DNA from: Candidatus Marinimicrobia bacterium CG08_land_8_20_14_0_20_45_22
Lineage (GTDB): Bacteria; Fidelibacterota; UBA2242
Length of the DNA stretch: 32,132 nt
Assembly: GCA_002774355.1 (NCBI GenBank)
Contig: PEYN01000072.1
Span: 1 to 32,132, forward strand
Direction of reading: 5' to 3'
The translations under genes and the position numbers were made by a program. Shown piece after piece: positions 1-7,743 of this stretch (position 1 is its first letter; the number at the start of each line of letters is the position of its first letter). Under the pieces are notes generated by a model, which did no database searches, had not been told where the DNA came from, and worked only from the letters and a program-made list of their open reading frames with translations.

Positions 1-1
1 T

Positions 2-91
2 AACGTCGTTCTTCAAGCCGCTAAGTTATTAGGAGTTTCCGAACGGACTCTTCGCTATAAGATCGAGAAATACCAACTGCTTCCCAAGTGA
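2..91 (+). CDS. C-terminal end of an NtrC-family sigma-54-dependent regulator (partial)
   Basis: The window opens inside a gene. Reading from base 2 gives 29 codons and a TGA stop, including AAKLLGVSERTLRYKIEKY. This is the Fis-type helix-turn-helix that ends NtrC-class response regulators and enhancer-binding proteins: the AAxxLGVSxRTLRYKI pattern is characteristic. In this family the segment binds upstream enhancer dyads, while the missing AAA+ domain contacts sigma-54 RNA polymerase. The next gene downstream on the same strand carries a sigma-54-like promoter and two inverted repeats, so local regulation is plausible. Only the DNA-binding tail is visible, so the sensory input domain is unknown. 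Confidence 0.85.
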   Translation, partial: NVVLQAAKLLGVSERTLRYKIEKYQLLPK

Positions 92-110
92 TGGCAAGAA
101 TGCGCATATA

Positions 111-144
111 TTCGACAATTTTGTCGAATCCCCCACAAAATTGT
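111..144. promoter_or_regulatory. Two ACAA-N2-TTGT dyads, possible enhancer sites
   Basis: Bases 111-128 form an inverted repeat, TTCGACAA-TT-TTGTCGAA, with 8-base arms. Bases 135-144 read ACAA-AA-TTGT, the same core. The two centres (119.5 and 139.5) are 20 bases apart, close to two helical turns. They lie roughly 125-145 bases upstream of the start predicted from the sigma-54-like element at 238-254. Paired dyads at that distance are the usual layout of NtrC-family enhancer sites, and an NtrC-type gene ends just upstream. The first dyad could instead contribute to termination of that gene, but it has no proper T-run. Confidence 0.5.
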
Positions 145-237
145 TGGGAAAAATTGATTTTGGATAACCAATAATGCGCGGTCGAAATAAATCCTTTACC
201 GACGAGAAATCGGCTTTTGAGGCTATCAATTATCAAG

Positions 238-254
238 TTGGCACGCGAATTGAC
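238..254 (+). promoter_or_regulatory. Sigma-54-like -24/-12 promoter
   Basis: The sequence TTGGCACGCGAATTGAC fits the sigma-54 consensus YTGGCACGRNNNTTGCW at the whole -24 block and at TTG of the -12 block, with correct spacing. The one key mismatch is A in place of the C of the -12 GC. Transcription would begin near base 265, leaving about 42 bases before the ATG at 307. A neighbouring NtrC-type regulator supports the call. Confidence 0.5.
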
Positions 255-306
255 TTAATAATAGCCGGAATTTGAAATTGAGAACCACAAACAAAAAGGA
301 GAAAAA

Positions 307-780
307 ATGAAAAAACTCAATTTAATCGCAATGCTCGCGCTGAGCGCTCTTGTTATTCTGGTAACCATACCGACACAGATAAACGCTCAAACGCCAACCG
401 GACATGGAAAAAACTTCGTTGATGTCAACGGCGACGGTCACAACGATAATGCTCCCGACGCAGACGGCGACGGAATCCCGAACGGTCAGGACCCTGATTA
501 TGTTGCCCTGGGCACTGCTTCCGGTCGTGGAACGAGTCGCAAATTTGTCGATGCAGACGGCGACGGTTTCAACGATAACGCACCCGACATTGATGGCGAC
601 GGAATCCCAAATGGTCAAGATTCAGACTACCAGCGTCCGAGCAACGGAACGGGAAAGACTTCAGGAAAAGGACAGCACGGAAATGGCAAATATAGTCCCG
701 CGACTGGCACGACGCCCGGCGCCGGCGCTGGCATGGGCACAAAGAGACAGGCCAGACAAGGTGTAATCAACACTAAATAA
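307..780 (+). CDS. Secreted calcium-loop repeat protein
   Basis: A 157-residue protein with a clear signal peptide (residues 1-28, ending INAQ). Two near-identical blocks follow at about residues 37-65 and 80-108, each with two DxxGDG-type loops (DVNGDGHND, DADGDGIPNGQD; DADGDGFND, DIDGDGIPNGQD). Such loops are typical of EF-hand, dockerin and thrombospondin type-3 calcium sites, so calcium binding outside the cytoplasm is likely. The last 45 residues are rich in Gly, Lys and Arg and look disordered. A strong ribosome site (AAAAAGGAG) precedes the ATG. It is the first gene after the sigma-54-like promoter and is followed by a strong hairpin that may limit transcription into the next gene. I recognise no named family. 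Confidence 0.85.
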   Translation: MKKLNLIAMLALSALVILVTIPTQINAQTPTGHGKNFVDVNGDGHNDNAPDADGDGIPNGQDPDYVALGTASGRGTSRKFVDADGDGFNDNAPDIDGDGIPNGQDSDYQRPSNGTGKTSGKGQHGNGKYSPATGTTPGAGAGMGTKRQARQGVINTK

Positions 781-787
781 AACCCCT

Positions 788-822
788 GTAGGTCGGCGCT
801 CGGGCGCCGACCTACACTTTTT
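788..822 (+). terminator. Strong hairpin with T-run between genes 1 and 2 of the cassette
   Basis: Perfect 12-base arms (GTAGGTCGGCGC at 788-799 and its complement at 804-815) close a 4-base TCGG loop, followed by ACTTTTT. This is the form of an intrinsic terminator. Because the next gene starts only 40 bases on, it probably acts as a partial terminator or an RNA stabiliser. It could also be one copy of a dispersed REP-type palindrome. Confidence 0.6.
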
Positions 823-861
823 CAAAAAATGTTGCATCGATCAACCAAAAAGGAGAGAAAA

Positions 862-1449
862 ATGAAACCAATGACATTGTTTCTTTGGCTTTTTGTTTTT
901 ATATCTACAATACAGGCGCAGGAACGACCCAAACCGCGCGGTTTTATCGATGTAAATCATGATGGAATCAATGATTGGTTTCGGGATGCCAACGGCGATG
1001 GCATCAACGATCTGAACAATCAATCTTATCATCATTCATTCCAATTTCTCGACGAAAATAAAGATGGAATCAACAATCTTTTCACAGATGAAGATGGCGA
1101 TGGCGTCAATGATATCGATGCTCGCTATATCGACACAGACAAGGATGGAAGATGCGAAAACGTCGTCGATTTCAATCACGACTGGATAAATGATATCACG
1201 GGTTTGGTTTATAACCGCCGCGAATTAGGCGGACAACGTTACGGTTTCATTTTGGAAGAGAGCGGAAAACGACTCGAAAATTTCTCAGACAAAGATAAAA
1301 ACGGTCAGGACGATCGCTTGGGCAACGCCGGTGAAATGATACAAGGTCGCATGGATCGCTTCATTGATTCGGATGGCGACGGCGTTTGCGATCAGCGCGG
1401 ATTTAACCGACATCACAAACAGGGCGGACGGCAGAGGGGTAAAGAATGA
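862..1449 (+). CDS. Secreted protein with about eight calcium-binding loops
   Basis: A 195-residue protein. An upstream in-frame ATG at 829 exists, but AAAGGAGAG lies just before the ATG at 862, and starting there gives a clean signal peptide (MKPMTLFLWLFVFISTIQAQ). The mature part carries about eight DxNxDG-type loops: DVNHDGIND, DANGDGIND, DENKDGINN, DEDGDGVND, DTDKDGRCE, DFNHDWIND, DKDKNGQDD and DSDGDGVCD. It resembles the preceding protein in its loops but not in overall layout, and has a basic His/Arg/Gly-rich tail. The stop overlaps the next start (ATGA), implying translational coupling with the outer-membrane barrel. The function is unknown; calcium-dependent folding or binding at the cell surface is an inference. 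Confidence 0.85.
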   Translation: MKPMTLFLWLFVFISTIQAQERPKPRGFIDVNHDGINDWFRDANGDGINDLNNQSYHHSFQFLDENKDGINNLFTDEDGDGVNDIDARYIDTDKDGRCENVVDFNHDWINDITGLVYNRRELGGQRYGFILEESGKRLENFSDKDKNGQDDRLGNAGEMIQGRMDRFIDSDGDGVCDQRGFNRHHKQGGRQRGKE

Positions 1450-2585
1450 ATTTAGCCCGCGCATTTCGTATTTCGTACATCGTTCTGATTTCTGTTTCGT
1501 TTTCCTTTAGCCAGTGGAATCTCTATTTTGATACAATTGCCGGCCATGACGAAAACCTGATTCACACATACAACAAAATCGAAGACCAGATCATCATGCC
1601 TCAAATAGAATTATCTTATACTGGCAACCAATATGATGTTTACTACGACGGATCTTTCACTCAAGTCGTCAAGAATAGTCAATACAATAACGCCATTCAC
1701 TCTGTGGGCATCGACTTTTTAAAGGATATAGATCACTTGCACCAGACTTTCGGTCTTGACTATGCAATCCGAACTAATCAGGAAGAGTACAATTACTTCG
1801 ACTTTTGGGAAGTCGATGGATACTACCAGATATCATTGTCTCCCACGGATTGGAGCGCTCTAAAGGCGGGCGTTAACATGAATTACACCCATTTTCCTCA
1901 AGAAGAGGCGTGGGATCATTATGAAACAGGATTATCTCTCAACCAGAGATTCTTTTTACCTACGCGAAGCACGCTGATGCTTCGCCTGAATTATTTATAC
2001 CGCAATTTCTCACCATACCGAACATACTCAGTCACTCAGAGAATCTCTATAGATGAACTTCCAACGCTTTGGCAAATCGTTGGGTCAGTTCGACTCGCAC
2101 AATCCTTCGGCGAGCACTTCGGCGGCTACACCGAGTATGAATACCGACACAATCCATCAGAAGGAAATCCTTACCAAGCCGATCTGGTCATTTTCAGCCC
2201 GATCGACGATTACTTCGGATATTCGGGTTACCGCTGGAATAGTAATTTGAAGTGGAAAATTACCGGTGGGTTCTGGAGTAAAATCGATTTCACGCAATAC
2301 CAAAATACCTATATAAACCGTCCGATTTATGCATACGACTTCGACGCTAAAATGTGGATTGCAGATACGGACGGAAATTATACTGTCATCGGCAATACGC
2401 GGGAAGACCACGGTCACATAACCGAAATATCCGCGGGATATAAACTGAACAACCTTAACGAAAAAGCTTCCTCTTTAGAACTTTCAGGCGCCGTAACTTT
2501 TTTCAACAACCGGTCGAACGATAAATATTTCGAGTACACAGACGTTTTATATGGCCTGAGGGTAAGTTATAATTTGCAATGGTAG
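1446..2585 (+). CDS. Predicted outer-membrane beta-barrel protein
   Basis: A 379-residue protein with a signal peptide (residues 1-22, ending SFSQ). The rest consists of alternating aromatic and polar stretches typical of beta-strands, such as GGYTEYEYRH and EISAGYKLNN, rich in Tyr, Phe and Trp. It ends in YNLQW, and a terminal aromatic residue is the usual signal for outer-membrane barrel insertion. Its start overlaps the stop of the calcium-loop protein by four bases, so the two are probably made together. I do not recognise a named family. A role as membrane anchor or channel for the calcium-loop proteins is an inference from gene order only. Confidence 0.75.
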   Translation: MNLARAFRISYIVLISVSFSFSQWNLYFDTIAGHDENLIHTYNKIEDQIIMPQIELSYTGNQYDVYYDGSFTQVVKNSQYNNAIHSVGIDFLKDIDHLHQTFGLDYAIRTNQEEYNYFDFWEVDGYYQISLSPTDWSALKAGVNMNYTHFPQEEAWDHYETGLSLNQRFFLPTRSTLMLRLNYLYRNFSPYRTYSVTQRISIDELPTLWQIVGSVRLAQSFGEHFGGYTEYEYRHNPSEGNPYQADLVIFSPIDDYFGYSGYRWNSNLKWKITGGFWSKIDFTQYQNTYINRPIYAYDFDAKMWIADTDGNYTVIGNTREDHGHITEISAGYKLNNLNEKASSLELSGAVTFFNNRSNDKYFEYTDVLYGLRVSYNLQW

Positions 2586-2640
2586 CGATTTTATATAACA
2601 CGCCAGATACAACCTCTGAATAATGTTTTCACCCCAAATG

Positions 2641-2666
2641 AGACGCCGTAAGTTTGGCGCCTTTTT
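2641..2666 (+). terminator. Possible intrinsic terminator after the cassette
   Basis: AGACGCC and GGCGCCT pair at six of seven positions around an 8-base loop and are followed by TTTTT at 2662-2666. It lies 55 bases after the barrel gene, as expected for the end of this operon. The stem is short and has one mismatch. Confidence 0.45.
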
Positions 2667-2749
2667 GCTGCTTATCCGACGCAATAATTCTGTTTATATA
2701 GTTGGCAAGTTTTCTTAACTTCCGCCGTGAATTTGCATAAGGAGCATTT

Positions 2750-3688
2750 ATGAAAAAGTACTTATCAACATTATTATTAATTGGAATATTTCTGGGATCG
2801 GCTCTCGGACAACAGATCGACGTCCTTAAGACGGTAATCGTTTCCGATGGTCAGACTCAGAGATTTACTTCTCCGCAGTTCAGCCCCAATGGCTCGAAAA
2901 TCTTATTTTCGGAAGCGGGTTTTAAGGGATTATGGCTATATGATGTAAATCTAAAAATCATCGCCCAAATCAACGATTTACCCGGCGCCGGATACGAACC
3001 GGTTTTCACCCAAGACAGCAAGCAAATCGTTTTTCGGACGGATAATTACATCAAATACAAACGACATTCCTCGCTGGCGGTTCAGACGATTGCCGACAAA
3101 CAGATCGACTATATTGCCAAAGACGTGCGCTTCATGTCTCCGGCGTCCGTTCTGGAAAACCAGACCGTGATTTACCGAAAAGACAAAGATATTGCGGCAT
3201 ATAACACAAGCCGGAAAGAAACACTTCAGGCGAAAGCCGCGCTGGAAACTTACGGCTATGTCGAAGACCAGAAAATCGTCCTCGTCGCTAATGGTGTTCG
3301 CAATGAGATGACGCCGATGGGCGAAGGCAATTATATCTGGTTCTCTCTATCGCCGGATAAAACGAAAATGCTGTTCACGGTCGCAGGCGGCGGAACATTC
3401 ATCACTGATCTCGCCGGAAATGTGCTGGTCAAACTCGGTAAAGCTAACGCGCCCAAATGGTCGCCGGATGGCAAATGGATCTTATATATGCTCGATGAAG
3501 ACGACGGACATACGATGACCACCTCAGACATCTGGGCTGTTACCAGTGACGGCGCACAGAATATTCAATTGACAAAGACTGCCACCGACATCGAAATGTA
3601 CCCAGCATGGTCGCCTGCGATGGACAAGATCGTCTATGAAACCTTCGGTGGAAAAATCGCCTACATAAACATTGAGATTACAGACTGA
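2750..3688 (+). CDS. Secreted TolB/PD40-type beta-propeller protein
   Basis: A 312-residue protein with a signal peptide (MKKYLSTLLLIGIFLGSALG, cut before QQ) and a good ribosome site (AAGGAG). PD40-type blades recur: PQFSPNGSKILFSE near residue 43, EPVFTQDSKQIVFRTD near 84, PKWSPDGKWILYMLDE near 238 and PAWSPAMDKIVYE near 284. This WxPDGxxIxY pattern is typical of TolB and related propellers that mediate protein-protein or ligand contacts in the periplasm or outside the cell. It lies nine bases upstream of a secreted amidase gene, so the two are probably co-transcribed. At about 310 residues it is a propeller alone, without the N-terminal domain of true TolB. Confidence 0.8.
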   Translation: MKKYLSTLLLIGIFLGSALGQQIDVLKTVIVSDGQTQRFTSPQFSPNGSKILFSEAGFKGLWLYDVNLKIIAQINDLPGAGYEPVFTQDSKQIVFRTDNYIKYKRHSSLAVQTIADKQIDYIAKDVRFMSPASVLENQTVIYRKDKDIAAYNTSRKETLQAKAALETYGYVEDQKIVLVANGVRNEMTPMGEGNYIWFSLSPDKTKMLFTVAGGGTFITDLAGNVLVKLGKANAPKWSPDGKWILYMLDEDDGHTMTTSDIWAVTSDGAQNIQLTKTATDIEMYPAWSPAMDKIVYETFGGKIAYINIEITD

Positions 3689-3697
3689 GGTTAATCT

Positions 3698-6232
3698 ATG
3701 AAAACAACATATAGAATACTCTTCGCTTTTACAATCGCATGGTCGTTTTTAACCGCACAGGATTTAACCGGATATAAATTCTGCATCGATCCCGGACACG
3801 GCGGACACGAATCCGACGACCGCAACATGGCTTACGCGAATTTCTGGGAATCCGAAAGCAATCTCAGCAAAGCCTTCCTTCTGGACTCATTGCTGACGCG
3901 CATGGGGGCGACGGTCGTCCTGACCCGCCATTACAACGGCGATACGGGAAGCGATAACGATCCAGGTCTATCCGAACGCGCAGCGGTTGCCAATCAATGC
4001 GGGGCAGACCATTTTCACTCAATCCACAGCAATGGATACGATGGTAAATCTAATTATACACTGATCCTTTATCCCGGAATCACCGGCGACCCAAGGATAA
4101 ATGGAATTTCCGGTTATCCTTCCTGCCCGATCGAACTGACAATCGCCAACCAAATGGCAACTGAGATCAATGCGGCCAACCGCACAACATCCAAAACGAC
4201 AGCCGGAGACTGGACATTTTACGGAACCGGCAGGCCTTATCTCGGCGTGTTCAGTCCGCTCGTCGTACCTGGATCATTGTCCGAAGGTTCGTTCCACGAT
4301 TATCAGCCGGAAACCTGGCGTCTAAAGAGCAGCGCCTATCATCAGAACGAAGCTTGGGCGATTGCCCGCACTTTTTCATTAGTTTTCGACAGTTCTGATT
4401 TTTCCACACACAATTTGTCTGGTATTGTCCGGGATATGTATGAAAAAGTCAATTATACTTACCTCACATCAAATGACGCCTATAAACCAGTCAATAATAT
4501 CACCATCACGCTGAATCCCAGCGGAAAAGTGTTTCATGGCGACGCGCAGAACAATGGTTACTTTCTATTCGATAGTCTTGAGGCGGGCACTTACGAACTC
4601 ATCGCTACGGCGGAAGGATATTATCCGGACACGGCTTCTGTGACCATCGGTTCGTCCTTTTTCAATTTCAAAGACTTTAAATTGGTCTCCAATGTCCCGC
4701 CCTATATTGTATCATCCACTCCGACGGCAGGATTCGTCGATTTCCCGGCATGGAATCCGATCGTGATAACGTTTAGCCGTCCGATGGATACAACATTGAC
4801 CAAAGCCGCCGTTTCAATCGTCCCGAGTATTCCTCTCAAATTCGCATGGACTGGAACGACTAAACTCAGTATCACGTCCGATAGTCTGGATTTTCTGACC
4901 GCTTATACCATAACGATCAAGAATTCGGCACTGGACATACTCGGGCATTCTTTGGACGGAAACCACGACGGCGTTGGCGGCGACGATTACAGCCTTTCAT
5001 TTACGACCGGTCAGGAAGATATGGCCGCGCCGAAGATCGTTTCTATCTATCCAATCTATAATGCCGCCGGCATCGATCTTTATCCGATCATCAGCATCTA
5101 TTTTGATGAGAAATTGGACACCGCATCATTAACTGATGGCTTTTTTCTCCTGTTGGATTATCCCGCAGGCGATACACTTCCCACAACGGTCAAACATTAT
5201 TATGTCGGAGACCGGAGTGTCGTTCATATGTTCCCCAAAGAGACTTTGAAAGCCAACACAATTTACAAACCTCAGGTCTTATCCGGACTAAAGGATTTAT
5301 TCGGAAATACTATGCTTTCCAAGAAACTGATGCGGTTCACTACTGGCACAAAAGGCTGGGCAGTTACATCTATCGATAATTTTGAAGCCGGTTTTACCGA
5401 TAACTGGTGGACGCCTACCATGAGCGGCAGTACGACCGGCGTTCTCGACGATACGTCAACAGTCCGCGCGCTTACCGATTCGATTTACTTTTTCAGCGGG
5501 GCTGGACACGCTTCCATGAAACTTAAAGCCGGCTGGGATATGAGCGCCAGCGCTTGGTTGTTAAGGGAATATCTGTCCGGCGGCGCGCCCCGTAATGTAA
5601 CATTTACAGCCACCAACATTCTGCAAGCCTATGTCTTTGGAGACAATAGTCGCACACTCTTCCGGTTCGCGGTAGACGATGGCAGTGGTTTTTCCGGCCA
5701 CGAAGTCAGTCCATGGTACACGATCGACTGGATCGGCTGGAAATTAGTCAGCTGGGATATGACGAATGACACAACCGGCACATGGATTGGCAATGGCCCG
5801 CTGGACGGTACTCTGCGTTTTGATAGTTTCCAATTGTCCTATAATCCCGACGATGCATCAGCTACGAAAAGCTGTACCATCTACATCGACGAGTTGAGAC
5901 ATGTCAGCGTTCAAACGGTCAGCGCCATCTCCGAATCAACACCGCAGATGACTGAAACCTTTACCCTACATCAGAATTATCCCAATCCGTTCAATCCGAC
6001 GACCACGATTGCGTTTACGTTACCTCGGGAGTCCAATGTGCGGATCGAGATATTTAACGTGCTTGGAGAAAAGGTGCGCACCCTGACGAACGAACATTAC
6101 AACTCCGGTTACTGGTCGGTCAACTGGGACGGCACCAACGAAACCGGCTTGCAGGTTCCCACCGGCGTCTATTTTTACCGCATGATCACCAATATGGGCG
6201 TTCAGGTCAGGAATATGATGTTGGTAAAATAG
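3698..6232 (+). CDS. T9SS-exported N-acetylmuramoyl-L-alanine amidase with Ig-like domains
   Basis: An 844-residue protein expected to cut the amide bond between MurNAc and the stem peptide of peptidoglycan. After a signal peptide (ending FLTAQ) comes an Amidase_3 domain, about residues 25-230. It has DPGHGG (zinc His34), ESES (zinc Glu at 51 or 53), SIHSN (zinc His110) and LSEGSF (likely catalytic Glu196). Then follow a carboxypeptidase-regulatory-like beta domain (about 240-330), two Big_5-type Ig-like domains (about 335-550) with a DGNHDGVGGDD-like calcium loop, and a jelly-roll-like stretch. The last 88 residues contain QNYPNPFNPTT and end in MMLVK, a type A T9SS sorting domain. Export through the outer membrane implies action on external peptidoglycan or on the cell's own surface. 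Confidence 0.9.
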   Translation: MKTTYRILFAFTIAWSFLTAQDLTGYKFCIDPGHGGHESDDRNMAYANFWESESNLSKAFLLDSLLTRMGATVVLTRHYNGDTGSDNDPGLSERAAVANQCGADHFHSIHSNGYDGKSNYTLILYPGITGDPRINGISGYPSCPIELTIANQMATEINAANRTTSKTTAGDWTFYGTGRPYLGVFSPLVVPGSLSEGSFHDYQPETWRLKSSAYHQNEAWAIARTFSLVFDSSDFSTHNLSGIVRDMYEKVNYTYLTSNDAYKPVNNITITLNPSGKVFHGDAQNNGYFLFDSLEAGTYELIATAEGYYPDTASVTIGSSFFNFKDFKLVSNVPPYIVSSTPTAGFVDFPAWNPIVITFSRPMDTTLTKAAVSIVPSIPLKFAWTGTTKLSITSDSLDFLTAYTITIKNSALDILGHSLDGNHDGVGGDDYSLSFTTGQEDMAAPKIVSIYPIYNAAGIDLYPIISIYFDEKLDTASLTDGFFLLLDYPAGDTLPTTVKHYYVGDRSVVHMFPKETLKANTIYKPQVLSGLKDLFGNTMLSKKLMRFTTGTKGWAVTSIDNFEAGFTDNWWTPTMSGSTTGVLDDTSTVRALTDSIYFFSGAGHASMKLKAGWDMSASAWLLREYLSGGAPRNVTFTATNILQAYVFGDNSRTLFRFAVDDGSGFSGHEVSPWYTIDWIGWKLVSWDMTNDTTGTWIGNGPLDGTLRFDSFQLSYNPDDASATKSCTIYIDELRHVSVQTVSAISESTPQMTETFTLHQNYPNPFNPTTTIAFTLPRESNVRIEIFNVLGEKVRTLTNEHYNSGYWSVNWDGTNETGLQVPTGVYFYRMITNMGVQVRNMMLVK

Positions 6233-6339
6233 AGAACAGAATCTATTCACCGCAGAGAACACAGAGAGATTTTATAGTAGAGTGTCTTGAGCAATAGGGT
6301 GTTTTGTTTTCGGGTATGGCGTTTCGGGCAAGTTTACTT

Positions 6340-7650
6340 ATGACAAATAGTTTTGAAGCTGTCTTTCGTTCACTTCATCATAGAAACTTTCGCCTTTATT
6401 TCTATGGTCAAAGTATCTCACTGATCGGAACGTGGATACAGCGAATCGCCGTTCCTTGGTTGGTTTATAGTTTAACAGATTCCGCATTCTTGCTGGGCTT
6501 AGTTGGTTTTGCCGGTCAAATCCCAACATTTTTATTGACTCCTTTTGCCGGAGTTCTGGTTGACCGATGGAATCGCCGCACCATATTGATTACCACCCAA
6601 GTTTTGGCGATGATACAATCTCTACTTTTAGCCTTTCTATTTTTCGATAAATCTCTTGGGGTTTGGCATATTGTTTTTCTGAGTGTATTTCTGGGTTGTA
6701 TCAACGCTTTCGACATGCCCGTGCGGCAGGCATTTATTGTCGATATGATAGAAAAAAGAGCGGATTTGGGAAATGCCATTGCGCTAAATTCCTCTATGGT
6801 AAACAGCGCGAGATGGATTGGACCTTCTATCGCAGGCGTACTCATTTCTCTTACGGGCGAAGGAATCTGTTTTCTTCTGAATGGGATCAGCTACATTTTT
6901 GTGATTGTTTTTCTTTTATTGATGAAAATTCCTCCACAAAAAGAAAATTCTCAAAACACGGACGTATTACAGGAGCTAAAAGAAGGGTTCAATTATACAT
7001 TTGGGTTTACGCCAATTCGGTACATTATCTTTCTGCTTGCGCTAGTCAGTTTAATGGGAATGCCTTATACCGTGTTAATGCCTGTTTTTGCCAAGAACAT
7101 CCTTCATGGCGGACCGCATACATTCGGTTTTTTGATGGGCGCTTCGGGTATAGGCGCTTTGGTTGGCGCTCTCTATATGGCGTCCAAAAAAGGCGTTTTA
7201 GGGCTGGGAAAAAATATCCCCCTGTTCTCGGCTGTTTTTGGCGTCGGACTTATTGCCTTTGCTTTATCTCGTTCTTTTCTATTTTCACTGATATTACTCC
7301 TGATAACTGCCTTTGGGATGTTAATACAAATGACGGCAAGCAATACTATTTTACAGACTATTACCGATGACGATAAACGTGGTCGCGTGATGAGTTTTTA
7401 CACAATGGCTTTTATGGGAACCGTTCCTTTCGGAAGTTTGCTGGCGGGCGCATTGGCAAGTAGCGTTGGCGCGCCCAACACGCTGATAATCGGAGGCGTT
7501 ACGATCATCATAGGCGCTGTTGTCTTTGCCAGAAAATTGCCTGAGTTAAGAAAGATGGTTCATCCTATTTATATTCGTTTGGGAATCGTCCCGGAAGTCG
7601 CTTCGGTCATTCAGACGGCAACAGAATTAACCAGCCCGCCGGAAGAATAG
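6340..7650 (+). CDS. MFS transporter, EntS/MFS_3-type exporter
   Basis: A 436-residue integral membrane protein of the major facilitator superfamily. The start FRSLHHRNFRLYFYGQSISLIGTWIQ is typical of the MFS_3 (enterobactin-exporter-like) group, followed by the loop motif DRWNRR between helices 2 and 3. About 12 hydrophobic segments are visible. The frame opens at a TTG at 6304, but family members usually begin shortly before the FRxLxHRNFRL motif, so ATG 6340 is preferred; no strong ribosome site decides it. The family exports small molecules such as siderophores and drugs, and the substrate here cannot be read from sequence. The gene stands alone, with short CACAGAGA-like repeats on both sides. 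Confidence 0.85.
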   Translation: MTNSFEAVFRSLHHRNFRLYFYGQSISLIGTWIQRIAVPWLVYSLTDSAFLLGLVGFAGQIPTFLLTPFAGVLVDRWNRRTILITTQVLAMIQSLLLAFLFFDKSLGVWHIVFLSVFLGCINAFDMPVRQAFIVDMIEKRADLGNAIALNSSMVNSARWIGPSIAGVLISLTGEGICFLLNGISYIFVIVFLLLMKIPPQKENSQNTDVLQELKEGFNYTFGFTPIRYIIFLLALVSLMGMPYTVLMPVFAKNILHGGPHTFGFLMGASGIGALVGALYMASKKGVLGLGKNIPLFSAVFGVGLIAFALSRSFLFSLILLLITAFGMLIQMTASNTILQTITDDDKRGRVMSFYTMAFMGTVPFGSLLAGALASSVGAPNTLIIGGVTIIIGAVVFARKLPELRKMVHPIYIRLGIVPEVASVIQTATELTSPPEE

Positions 7651-7743
7651 AAAGCGCGGGTTCACACAGAGAGAAGCCCTGAACTCGCGGGATTGAGATC
7701 GTTTTTGTTTCAACGAGTTATAAAGAAAAATCCCTGAATCACA

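Noticed and set aside
307-780. Calcium-loop protein considered as a dockerin of a cellulosome
   Set aside because: The loops lack the paired 22-residue dockerin helices, and no clear cohesin or scaffoldin gene is near.
2701-2722. TTGGCAAGTTTTCTTAAC as a second sigma-54 promoter before the propeller gene
   Set aside because: The -12 element lacks both TTG and GC at the required spacing; only part of the -24 block matches.
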